15,364 nucleotides of DNA from an uncultured Gemmatimonadota bacterium. Lineage in GTDB: Bacteria > Gemmatimonadota > Gemmatimonadetes > Longimicrobiales > Gaopeijiaceae. The notes below the pieces were generated by a model, which made no database searches, was not told the DNA's origin, and saw only the letters and a program-made list of their open reading frames with translations. Shown piece after piece: positions 1 to 6,905 of this stretch. The stretch spans positions 1-15,364 of the forward strand of contig CALHIO010000203.1 in assembly GCA_938030915.1 (NCBI GenBank). Reading direction: 5' to 3'. Both the position numbers and the translations under genes were made by a program. Within the stretch, counting starts at the first letter, position 1. Each line of letters starts with the position of its first letter.

Positions 1-2486
1 TCGACCGTGGGGTCCGCGATGACGTGCCGGAATCCGCCCGTGGTCAGCTCGGAAACCTGCGAGGTCGCCGCAGGGTGCCGAAGCAGACTCTTCGGTGTCA
101 TGACGATCATCGGGCGCTCGGGGCGACGCAGCGCCTGACGACGAAGCATGTGGAAGTACTGAGAGGGAGTGGTCGGATAGGTGACCCGCATGTTGCCCTC
201 CGCGCAGAGCTGGAGGAACCGCTCCAGACGTGCACTGGAGTGCTCGGGACCCTGACCCTCGTATCCGTGAGGCAGCAGGAGCGAAAGCCTCGAATACTGG
301 CCCCACTTGGTGAGACCCGATGCCAGGAACTGATCGATCATGACCTGGGCGACATTCACGAAGTCACCGAACTGTGCCTCCCAGAGCACGACGTCGTCGT
401 CGGAGGCGACGGTGTAGCCGTATTCGAAGCCGATGACGGCCGTCTCGGTGAGTGGCGAGTTGTACGTCTCGAAACGGGCGTCGGAGAGTTGGTCGAGCGG
501 GACGAACTCCGCCCCCGTCTCCGCATCGTGCAGGACGACGTGCCGGTGACTGAAGGTGCCCCGTTCGGCATCCTGCCCCGTGAGGCGCACCGGGATGTCG
601 TCCACGAGCAGGCTTCCGAAGGCGAGGGCCTCAGCGTGACCCCAGTCCAGCGCGCGATCCATCGTGAAGTCGTCCGCACGCTTGCCCAGCTGGCGCCAGA
701 GTTTGGGGTGAGGCGTGAAGCCGTCCGGCAGGTCGACAGTGGCGGCGTTGATTCGTTCGAGAACGTCGAAGGCGACGCCGGTCGACTCGGGGATCACGGG
801 GATTTCGCGATCCTCGTCGGGCGTATCGTCCCCGACCGGCTCGTAGTCCCTGACGTGGTCCTGCACGTCTCGGAGCGTCTGGGTGATCTCGGCGCGCAGG
901 GCCTCGACGTCCTCTTCGGTGACGACGCCGTCGGCGACGAGCCTGCCGGCGTAGATCCGCTGGACCGTCGGGTGCTCGGCGATCGCTCTGTACTTGACCG
1001 GCTGCGTGTACGCCGGCTCGTCACCCTCGTTGTGACCGTGGCGACGGTATCCGACGAGATCGATGACGAAGTCCTCGTTGAACGTGCGCCGGTACGCCAT
1101 CGCCAGGCGCACGGCGGCGAGGCACGCCTCGGGATCGTCGGCGTTCACGTGGATGATCGGAATCCCGTACCCCTTCGCGAGATCGCTCGAGTAGAGCGTC
1201 GACCGCGCTTCGTCCGGATCGGTCGTGAAGCCGACCTGGTTGTTCACGATGACGTGAACCGTCCCGCCCACCTTGTAGCCCTCGAGGCGCGCCATGTTCA
1301 GCGTCTCGGCGACGACCCCTTCAGCGGCGAAGGCAGCATCGCCATGAATCAGGACGGGCACGACCGCGTCGTGCTCTGCAACGGAACCTGTAGTCAGAGC
1401 AGCGTACTGCTTGGCCCGCGCCATCCCGATGACGACAGGATTCACGAACTCGAGATGACTCGGATTGGGCGCGAGGGTCACGTGAACCGCACCGGCCCCG
1501 TCGACGCTCCTGACACCGCGCGCGCCGTGGTGGTATTTCACGTCTCCGGTGCCGGCGACGTCGAGCTGACCACCCTTGTATGACGGGCCCTCGAATTCGG
1601 CGAGGAGCTCACCGTACGACACCCCGACGGTGTGGGTCAGGACGTTCAGGCGGCCTCGGTGCGCCATCCCGAGCACGACATCCGTACCGCCCGCCCGCGC
1701 CGTCTCCTCGATGACGAGGTCCAGCATGGGCACGAGCATGTCGTTGCCCTCGAGACTGAACCGCTTCTGACCGAGATACGTCTTGTGCAGGAACTGCTCG
1801 AGACCCTCGGTCTCACTGATCCGGCGCAGGAGGCTCTTGCGATCGTCCGGGGACAGCTCGGGAACATGGGTCCCTGCCTCGACCTGATCCCACAGCCAGT
1901 CGACTTTCACATGGTCGTCGAGGTGTTCGAATTCGTAGCCGATCGACCCCGCGTAGATGTCGCCCAAATCCGCGAGCGCGTCGGCCACGGATCGGTCCCC
2001 CTCCTTGTCGGCAATGATCAGCGAGGCAGGAAGCTTCGCGAGCTCCTGAGAGGAGGTTCCGTGAAAGGCGGGAGAGAGCTGCGGGTGCCCGGGAGGCTCG
2101 CTCCCCAATGGGTCGATACTCGCCAGCAGGTGGCCGTGGTCACGGAAGGCCTGGACGAGTGCGGTGGCACGTGAGACGGCCGGCAGCAGTTCGAGGAGGG
2201 CGCGCGAATCCTCGTCGGCCTCGCCGGGCAGCGGTGCCGGGGGTGAAGCGGGTGGTGGCGCAGGGGCGTGGGACCCGGCCGAAGTCGCGTCTGGCCTGCC
2301 CGGTCCTGGACGCGAATCGACGAGCTGGTCCGGTACCAGGAGCCCCTCGGAGACTGCGAGGCTGCCGCCGTCATCGAACAGCTTTCGCCACTCGTCCGGG
2401 AGGGCATCGGGATTTCGGGCGTATTCTTCGAACATCGCCTGTGCGTAGGCGGCGTTCTGACTGTCGAAGAGGGTGTCGTCCTGCAC
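1..2486 (-). CDS. sucA: 2-oxoglutarate dehydrogenase E1 component (3' end missing)
   Basis: This is the thiamine-diphosphate decarboxylase of the 2-oxoglutarate dehydrogenase complex (TCA cycle, cytoplasm). About 828 residues are present and the C-terminus runs off the left edge; the family is usually about 930. In order I see the N-terminal E2-binding-like segment (NAAYAQAMFEEY, residues 11-22), a Pro/Ala-rich linker (about 76-88), YLGQKRFSLEG (237-247), GMAHRGRLNV (273-282), NPSHLEFVNPV (341-351), the ThDP/Mg motif starting HGDAAF (381-386) and ending VNNQVGF (414-420), HVNADDPEA (446 on), YRRHGHNEGDEP, and late in the fragment LLLPHGYEGQGPEHSSARLE. The start is GTG at 2486: an in-frame TAG lies upstream with no ATG or GTG between, and the first downstream ATG would cut into the conserved N-terminal helix. 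The gene is divergent from pgeF across 75 bases. Identity is near certain; only the start is less sure. Confidence 0.96.
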   Translation of the reverse strand, partial: MQDDTLFDSQNAAYAQAMFEEYARNPDALPDEWRKLFDDGGSLAVSEGLLVPDQLVDSRPGPGRPDATSAGSHAPAPPPASPPAPLPGEADEDSRALLELLPAVSRATALVQAFRDHGHLLASIDPLGSEPPGHPQLSPAFHGTSSQELAKLPASLIIADKEGDRSVADALADLGDIYAGSIGYEFEHLDDHVKVDWLWDQVEAGTHVPELSPDDRKSLLRRISETEGLEQFLHKTYLGQKRFSLEGNDMLVPMLDLVIEETARAGGTDVVLGMAHRGRLNVLTHTVGVSYGELLAEFEGPSYKGGQLDVAGTGDVKYHHGARGVRSVDGAGAVHVTLAPNPSHLEFVNPVVIGMARAKQYAALTTGSVAEHDAVVPVLIHGDAAFAAEGVVAETLNMARLEGYKVGGTVHVIVNNQVGFTTDPDEARSTLYSSDLAKGYGIPIIHVNADDPEACLAAVRLAMAYRRTFNEDFVIDLVGYRRHGHNEGDEPAYTQPVKYRAIAEHPTVQRIYAGRLVADGVVTEEDVEALRAEITQTLRDVQDHVRDYEPVGDDTPDEDREIPVIPESTGVAFDVLERINAATVDLPDGFTPHPKLWRQLGKRADDFTMDRALDWGHAEALAFGSLLVDDIPVRLTGQDAERGTFSHRHVVLHDAETGAEFVPLDQLSDARFETYNSPLTETAVIGFEYGYTVASDDDVVLWEAQFGDFVNVAQVMIDQFLASGLTKWGQYSRLSLLLPHGYEGQGPEHSSARLERFLQLCAEGNMRVTYPTTPSQYFHMLRRQALRRPERPMIVMTPKSLLRHPAATSQVSELTTGGFRHVIADPTV

Positions 2487-2561
2487 GGTCCGCTGGCCCT
2501 GTTTGGGTGAGGAACGGGGTCGTCCTCGGCGACGGATAAGCTATCGCATTTCCGTCCGAGT
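2487..2561. promoter_or_regulatory. Divergent intergenic region between sucA and pgeF
   Basis: These 75 bases separate two genes transcribed away from each other, so they should hold promoters for both. I could not pick out a convincing -35/-10 pair on either strand, and there is no strong Shine-Dalgarno sequence in front of either start (CAGGG about 13 bases before the sucA GTG, CCGAG just before the pgeF ATG). The promoter role is inferred from layout only. Confidence 0.4.
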
Positions 2562-3392
2562 ATGGAGGCGTTTCGGGCTTTTCTCTACGTTCGCTCCATG
2601 CTGAGCACACCCGACGACTCCTCACCGTTCCCCGTGGTCCGTGAAATCCGCGAACCGCGCTTCGGGGCGCTTGTCCATCCGGAGTGGACGCAGGCGTTCG
2701 CGTGGCTCGTTCAGGGCATGACGACACGGGACTCCGGGCATGACCACCCCTTCGACCTCGGGCTGTTCGCAAGCCGAAGCGAGCCGGAGTCGGCGAGGCG
2801 TCGGTGGCGCGCGCTCAGGGAAAGCCTGGGGGGCGACCGCGTCGTTCACGCGCACCAGGTGCACGGAGCGGATGTGCATGTCCACCATGGGGAGTTTGCG
2901 CCCGCGCGGGACCCCCATCTGGTCGACGACTGCGATGGACACGTTGGGGACACTCCCGGCCTGCTACTGGCCGTGACGACGGCGGATTGCGTGCCCGTGT
3001 TCGTGGTCGATCCGGAGCGCCGGGCGGTGGCCGCCCTGCATGCCGGGTGGCGAGGGGCTGCGTCCGGTGTGCTGGAGCGGGGGATCGACGCCATGGTGTC
3101 CAGTTTCTCGAGTCGCCCCGAACACCTTCTCGTGCACTTGGGCCCCGCCATCTGCGGTGCGTGTTACGAAGTCGGTCCCGAGGTCTTCGAAGCCTTGAAT
3201 CAGAGGACTCCGGCGGAACCGGAGCCGATCGATCTGCGTCGCGTACTCGCTCGCCGTGCCGTCGGGTTGGGCGTTCGGGAGGACTCGATCAGCGTGTCGG
3301 CCCACTGCACGAAGTGCACCGACTCCGGTCTCTTCTCACACCGAGCAGGACATGGCGAACGTCAGGCCGGATTTATCGGAGTTCGGCGATGA
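2562..3392 (+). CDS. pgeF: PgeF-type laccase-domain purine nucleoside phosphorylase
   Basis: This belongs to the YfiH/YlmD/LACC1 family (old DUF152), cytoplasmic zinc enzymes. Members have been shown to act as purine nucleoside phosphorylase/adenosine deaminase, and E. coli YfiH as a cell-wall intermediate editing hydrolase. Of 276 residues the family motifs are HQVHG (98-102), TTADCVPVF (139-147), HAGWRGA (160-166), GPAICGACYEVG (194-205), HCTKC (248-252) and a C-terminal FSH...RQAGFIG. The zinc site is expected from a His of HQVHG, C143 and H160; the 17-residue C-to-H spacing matches the family. The first 12 residues are not conserved-looking, so ATG at 2598 is a possible alternative start; neither has a clear Shine-Dalgarno sequence. 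The stop overlaps the next gene's start by four bases (ATGA), marking the head of a translationally coupled operon. Confidence 0.93.
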   Translation: MEAFRAFLYVRSMLSTPDDSSPFPVVREIREPRFGALVHPEWTQAFAWLVQGMTTRDSGHDHPFDLGLFASRSEPESARRRWRALRESLGGDRVVHAHQVHGADVHVHHGEFAPARDPHLVDDCDGHVGDTPGLLLAVTTADCVPVFVVDPERRAVAALHAGWRGAASGVLERGIDAMVSSFSSRPEHLLVHLGPAICGACYEVGPEVFEALNQRTPAEPEPIDLRRVLARRAVGLGVREDSISVSAHCTKCTDSGLFSHRAGHGERQAGFIGVRR

Positions 3393-3604
3393 CGTTGTAC
3401 GTTCCGAGAATCGGGCTGTGCGTCCGCTGTGTGCATCATCGTGTGACGGGTAACCGGCGCGGTTCGCAATTTCATCTCTGTGGACTGGCATCGACCGACG
3501 CGCGGTTCCGAAAATACCCCCGGCTACCGATGCTGAGGTGCGAGGGTTTTCAGGATGTCGAGGATCTCACGGAACAAGGGAGAGACGAAGAGTCTGATGA
3601 GTGA
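3389..3604 (+). CDS. Small Cys-rich (zinc-ribbon-like) protein
   Basis: A 71-residue protein starts at the ATG that overlaps the pgeF stop. It has four cysteines in a metal-knuckle-like arrangement: CVRC (C11, C14), then FHLC (C30) and LRCEGF (C49), with HH at 16-17 and a KYPRLP stretch before the last Cys. The tail (about residues 52-71) is acidic and probably disordered. I recall short bacterial hypothetical proteins with the same C-x2-C ... F-x-x-C ... YPRLP ... C-x-G-F pattern, but I know no assigned function. The Cys spacing suggests Zn binding, and this is inference. It lies between pgeF and the OsmC gene and overlaps both (four bases upstream, eight bases downstream), so it is probably co-translated. 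The conserved-looking motif and the tight packing argue that it is a real gene and not a chance reading frame. Confidence 0.8.
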   Translation: MTLYVPRIGLCVRCVHHRVTGNRRGSQFHLCGLASTDARFRKYPRLPMLRCEGFQDVEDLTEQGRDEESDE

Positions 3605-4061
3605 TCAGAAACCTCTGTACATAGCGCGTGCCAGGGTCGACAAGGTCGATGGCCTGCACCGGCGCGGAACGCTCGAAGACGGAACCACCCTGGACTTCGG
3701 CGTCCACGGACCGATCAAGGCGCATTACGGGCTCGACTCTCAACCGAATCTGCCGCTGCCGGTCGACTACCTGGTCGCGGCAGCCGCCGGCTGACTACTC
3801 GGAACGCTCAATGGCGCACTGGAGGTGCGCGGGATCAGGGTTCCGGACGGTGACATCAGCTGCACGGCGGAGGGCACGAACGAGGTGATCGACCGGATCA
3901 TCGTCCTGACGCGGATCGACGTTCAGTACACGATCAGACTTCCGGAAGGAGCTGATCGAGAAAAGGTCGACCGATCGCTCGCGAGCCATGTCGACAAGTG
4001 CCCCACCGCACAGAGCATCAAGGATTCAGTCGAAATCGGCTGGACAGTGGAGTTCGCCTGA
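3597..4061 (+). CDS. OsmC-family peroxidase, candidate selenoprotein (TGA = Sec66)
   Basis: Read through the in-frame TGA at 3792-3794, this gives one 154-residue OsmC/Ohr-family protein, the normal family length. OsmC/Ohr enzymes reduce organic hydroperoxides in the cytoplasm with two redox cysteines. The first lies at the start of the long central helix, after a run of small residues (E. coli GAAHAACFS; here VAAAAG-U-LLGTLNG, U at residue 66). The second lies in a C-P-x-[ST/A] motif (E. coli AGCPVSQ; here DKCPTAQS, C135). The gap of 69 residues is close to that of E. coli OsmC (about 65). So only the peroxidatic Cys codon is replaced, by TGA, with no frameshift and with family features intact on both sides. 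A SECIS-like hairpin follows directly. The ATG at 3597 overlaps the upstream gene by eight bases; an upstream ATG at 3555 is possible but adds a non-family tail. OsmC-like selenoproteins have been reported from environmental sequence surveys. The alternative is a nonsense mutation or base-call error in a Cys codon. Confidence 0.82.
3792..3794 (+). other. In-frame TGA, predicted selenocysteine codon
   Basis: The TGA falls at the peroxidatic-cysteine position of the OsmC fold and is followed by C (UGAC), a context often associated with weak termination. Codons before and after it, in the same frame, encode conserved OsmC sequence. TGA also ends pgeF, the Cys-rich protein, this gene, mlaE, mlaF, mlaD and others in the window, so it is a regular stop codon in this genome. 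Confidence 0.78.
3800..3845 (+). promoter_or_regulatory. Putative bacterial SECIS hairpin (bSECIS)
   Basis: The outer helix is CGGAAC (3800-3805) with GTTCCG (3840-3845). The inner helix is GCGCAC (3814-3819) with GTGCGC (3825-3830). Both are perfect six-base pairings. The apical loop is TGGAG (3820-3824), with G at its second base. An asymmetric internal loop (3806-3813 against 3831-3839) lies between the helices. The hairpin starts five bases after the TGA and the loop begins 26 bases after it. Bacterial SECIS elements lie in the coding region just after the UGA, with a small apical loop roughly 16-37 bases on and a G among its first two loop bases, where SelB binds. This structure meets those rules. 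It was found by eye and no folding energy was calculated. Confidence 0.72.
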
Positions 4062-5182
4062 GCCCGCCGCTCTTCGAACTCTCCCGTGAGGGAGACCGGT
4101 TGATCGTCGCGCTCTCGGGTGACTGGGTACTGCAGGGCGGCATCCCCGACGCGACGCCCGTGCTTCGTGAGCTCGATCAAGCCGAAAGTCGCGAGATCGA
4201 GTATCGCAGCGAAGAGCTGGGTGCGTGGGGTAGTGGACTTCTCACCTTTCTGCTCCGCATCGCCGAGGCCGCGCGGCGCGGAACGGTAGGGGAGGACCGG
4301 TCCGGTCTTCCGGAGGGTGTTCGAGGGATGCTCCGGTTGGCGGAGGCCGTACCGGAAAAGGCCGGGGCAACCCGGAGCGAAGAGGAAGCACTTCCGCTCA
4401 CGCGGATCGGGCTGACCACGATCGAGGCCTCGAAGGACGTCCTCGCGACGCTGACGTTCATCGGTCAGACGACCGTGGCCTTCGGTCGATTCCTCGTCGG
4501 TCGGGCCAGCTACCGGCGCGCCGACTTCTGGATCGCAGTCGAGCAGGCCGGCGTGGAGGCGATGCCGATCGTAGCGCTCGTATCGTTCCTCATGGGTGTG
4601 ATCCTCGCCTTCGTCGGCGCGATTCAGTTGCAGCAGTTCGGGGCGGCGATCTACGTGGCCGACCTCGTGGGCATCGCGATGGTTCGTGATGTCAGCGCTC
4701 TGATGACGGGAATCGTCATGGCCGGTCGCAGCGGAGCGGCGTACGCGGCGGAGATCGGCAGCATGCAGGTCAACGAGGAGGTCGATGCGCTCACGACCAT
4801 CGGCGTGTCGCCCGTCGAGTTTCTCGTGCTGCCCCGGGTGCTCGCGCTCGTGCTGATGATGCCGCTCCTGACCGTTTACGCGGACTTCGTCAGCATCCTC
4901 GGAGGACTGTTCGTCGGTGTGACGATGCTCGATCAGTCCTTTTCGGCGTATGCCAATCAGACCCTCAATGCGGTGTCGCTGACCCATTTCCTGCCCGGCA
5001 TCCTCAAGGGCACGACGTATGGCGTGATCGTGGCCATGGCCGGGTGTCTGCGGGGCCTGCAGTCAGGGCGTAGCTCCTTGGCAGTCGGAGCCGCAGCGAC
5101 GTCCGCTGTCGTGACCGCGATCGTCCTCATCATCGCGGCCGCGGGAGTCTTCTCCGTGCTTTCCTACATCCTGGGCATCTGA
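3998..5182 (+). CDS. mlaE: MlaE-type phospholipid ABC transporter permease with N-terminal STAS domain
   Basis: This is the inner-membrane permease of an MCE/Mla lipid transporter. From the GTG at 3998 it has 394 residues. The first third looks like a STAS domain (LSREGDRLIVALSGDW and on), as in STAS-MlaE fusions; Proteobacteria carry that role on a separate MlaB. The rest is the MlaE fold with about five membrane segments and the family hallmark AGRSGAAYAAEIGSM, then EEVDAL, a G-x-x-P motif and a PR motif. The start is uncertain. GTG 3998 would overlap the OsmC gene by 64 bases and has no Shine-Dalgarno sequence. A CTG at 4058 overlaps the OsmC stop as CTGA, has GGAG five bases upstream, and would give 374 residues starting right before the STAS domain. 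I prefer 4058 biologically but give the longer frame. The stop overlaps the mlaF start by one base (TGATG). Confidence 0.92.
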   Translation: MPHRTEHQGFSRNRLDSGVRLSPPLFELSREGDRLIVALSGDWVLQGGIPDATPVLRELDQAESREIEYRSEELGAWGSGLLTFLLRIAEAARRGTVGEDRSGLPEGVRGMLRLAEAVPEKAGATRSEEEALPLTRIGLTTIEASKDVLATLTFIGQTTVAFGRFLVGRASYRRADFWIAVEQAGVEAMPIVALVSFLMGVILAFVGAIQLQQFGAAIYVADLVGIAMVRDVSALMTGIVMAGRSGAAYAAEIGSMQVNEEVDALTTIGVSPVEFLVLPRVLALVLMMPLLTVYADFVSILGGLFVGVTMLDQSFSAYANQTLNAVSLTHFLPGILKGTTYGVIVAMAGCLRGLQSGRSSLAVGAAATSAVVTAIVLIIAAAGVFSVLSYILGI

Positions 5183-5946
5183 TGAGCGCCTTGATCGGTG
5201 TACGTGGGCTGACCATGGCGTATGGCGACTTCGTGCTGATGCGTGATCTCGACTTCGACATCGAGCGCGGCGACGTCTTCGTGATCATGGGAGGCAGCGG
5301 GTGCGGGAAGAGCACACTCCTCCGGCACCTCATCGGCCTCAAGGAACCGGCAGCCGGCTCGATCCATTACGGCGACGTGGACTTCACCCATGCCGACCAG
5401 GCCCGGCGCGACCAGATCCTTCGAAACGTAGGGGTGCTCTTTCAGTCCGGAGCTCTCTACAGTTCGCTCACGCTCGCCGAGAACGTGTCCCTGCCCATCG
5501 AGGAATACCTTCCGGAGCTTTCCCGCGACGAGGTGCGCGAGGTCGCGTCGCTGAAGCTTTCGCTCGTCGGGCTCGCCGGGTTCGAGGACTACTATCCGTC
5601 TCAGATCAGCGGCGGGATGAAGAAGCGCGCAGGCCTCGCCCGGGCGCTCGCACTCGACCCCGAGGTGCTCTGCATCGACGAGCCATCAGCAGGCCTCGAC
5701 CCGATCAGCTCGAAGCTTCTGGACGAACTCATTCTCGAGCTGAGTGAGAGTCTCGGCACGACCATCGTGATCGTGACGCACGAACTCGCCTCCATCTTCG
5801 ACATTGCCACCACGAGCGTCTTCCTCGACGTGGAGAGCCGTACCATGACCGCACTCGGACCACCGAAAGAACTCCGTGACCATTCCCCCGATCCCGCTGT
5901 GCGAGCGTTCCTGAACCGGGGTGACGAAGGAGGGCAAACCGCATGA
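5182..5946 (+). CDS. mlaF: MlaF-type ABC transporter ATP-binding protein
   Basis: This is the cytoplasmic ATPase that drives the MlaE permease. It has 254 residues with a full ABC set: Walker A GGSGCGKST (37-45), Q-loop VLFQSGALYSSLT (85-97), the signature SGGMKKR (143-149), Walker B LCIDEPSAGLDP (163-174) and the switch His in VTHE (H200). The signature SGGMKKRAGLARAL and the FQSGALYSSLT segment are typical of the Mla/Ttg2A subfamily. All catalytic residues are present. The ATG overlaps the mlaE stop by one base and lacks a separate Shine-Dalgarno sequence, so it is probably translated by re-initiation. Its own stop overlaps mlaD by four bases. Confidence 0.95.
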   Translation: MSALIGVRGLTMAYGDFVLMRDLDFDIERGDVFVIMGGSGCGKSTLLRHLIGLKEPAAGSIHYGDVDFTHADQARRDQILRNVGVLFQSGALYSSLTLAENVSLPIEEYLPELSRDEVREVASLKLSLVGLAGFEDYYPSQISGGMKKRAGLARALALDPEVLCIDEPSAGLDPISSKLLDELILELSESLGTTIVIVTHELASIFDIATTSVFLDVESRTMTALGPPKELRDHSPDPAVRAFLNRGDEGGQTA

Positions 5947-6905
5947 GCAGACGAGTCAGTCCCGCCATGATCGGAGGCTTCGTCGTCAGCGGAATCGTGC
6001 TCACGGTCGCGGGCGTGATTCTCTTCGGATCGGGGCGCATGTTCGACGAGACACGCTCCTACGTGAGCTTCTTCCCCGGATCCGTGAACGGGCTCGTCGA
6101 AGGGGCGAATGTGTCCTTCCGCGGCGTCCCGATCGGGACGGTGCAGGAGGTCCTGCTCGCGATGAACTTCGAGGACGACGCGATGAGCGAGGACATGCGC
6201 GTGCCCGTGGTCTTCGAGATCGATCTCACGCGGGTCGCCTCTCTGGGTGTCCAGGGCGACCTCGAAGAGGAGGATCGGATGCAGCTGCTTCTGGATCGCG
6301 GTCTGAGCGCCCGTCTGGACACCGAGAGCTTCCTGACCGGCCGCCTCTACGTCTCTCTGGACTTCCGCCCGAATACGGACCGGTTCCTGCTGGGGACGGA
6401 GACGGAGTACGTCGAGATTCCGAGCGTGCGGTCGCCGTTCGCGGAGATCCAGGAACAGTTTCACGATATCGCCGACAATTTCATCGATATGGACGTCGAT
6501 GACCTGCTCGGCTCTTTGCAAGCGACGCTCGACGGGATGAATCAATTCATGACGAGTGAGCAGCTGCAGGGGCTTCCGGGCGACGTCGACAGGATGGTCG
6601 ACAACCTCGATCTCACGCTCGAGAGCGTGAGGAGTCTGACCGAAACGGTCGAGGCATCGATCGGACCCCTGGAGGATCACGTTGCCAGCGCGGCGGAGAA
6701 TGCGGAGCGAAGCATGGAGGACGTGGACCAGACGCTCGAGTCTCTTCGCGGTGTGATGGGGCCGGACGCACCGCTGATCGTGTCGCTCGTCGGTACCCTT
6801 CAGGAACTCGAGGCCGCCGCTCGCTCTCTACGGCGTGTCTCGGATCTCATCGAGCGTGACCCCTCGATTCTCGTTCGTGGCCGCGCAACGGGAGGTGGAT
6901 CGTGA
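5943..6905 (+). CDS. mlaD: MlaD/MCE-domain lipid-binding protein
   Basis: A 320-residue MCE protein, the periplasmic substrate-binding part of the Mla transporter. One N-terminal membrane segment (about residues 9-30, MIGGFVVSGIVLTVAG) anchors it in the inner membrane. The MCE domain follows (about 36-155) with the typical pattern of SVNGLVEGANVSFRGVPIGTV (from about residue 47), then GLSARLDTESFLTGRLYVSLDF. The remaining 165 residues are helical, acidic and Leu-rich, and likely form coiled coil, as in MCE proteins with long C-terminal helices that build a hydrophobic tunnel. A strong Shine-Dalgarno sequence (AAGGAGG, 5927-5933) lies nine bases before the ATG, inside the end of mlaF. The stop overlaps the next gene's GTG by four bases. 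Confidence 0.93.
   Translation: MSRRVSPAMIGGFVVSGIVLTVAGVILFGSGRMFDETRSYVSFFPGSVNGLVEGANVSFRGVPIGTVQEVLLAMNFEDDAMSEDMRVPVVFEIDLTRVASLGVQGDLEEEDRMQLLLDRGLSARLDTESFLTGRLYVSLDFRPNTDRFLLGTETEYVEIPSVRSPFAEIQEQFHDIADNFIDMDVDDLLGSLQATLDGMNQFMTSEQLQGLPGDVDRMVDNLDLTLESVRSLTETVEASIGPLEDHVASAAENAERSMEDVDQTLESLRGVMGPDAPLIVSLVGTLQELEAAARSLRRVSDLIERDPSILVRGRATGGGS

Noticed and set aside
24..1583. 519-codon open frame on the plus strand
   Set aside because: It is antisense to the clear sucA coding sequence; its translation shows no domain and is a GC-rich shadow frame.
3792..3794. Genome-wide recoding of TGA as Trp or Gly
   Set aside because: TGA ends most genes in the window at sensible family lengths, and Trp is coded by TGG throughout.
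3555..4061. Frameshifted or dead OsmC pseudogene
   Set aside because: There is no frameshift: both halves share one frame and only one codon, at the catalytic Cys, is a stop. Flanking motifs are intact and a SECIS-like hairpin follows, so Sec is the better explanation, though a point mutation is not fully excluded.
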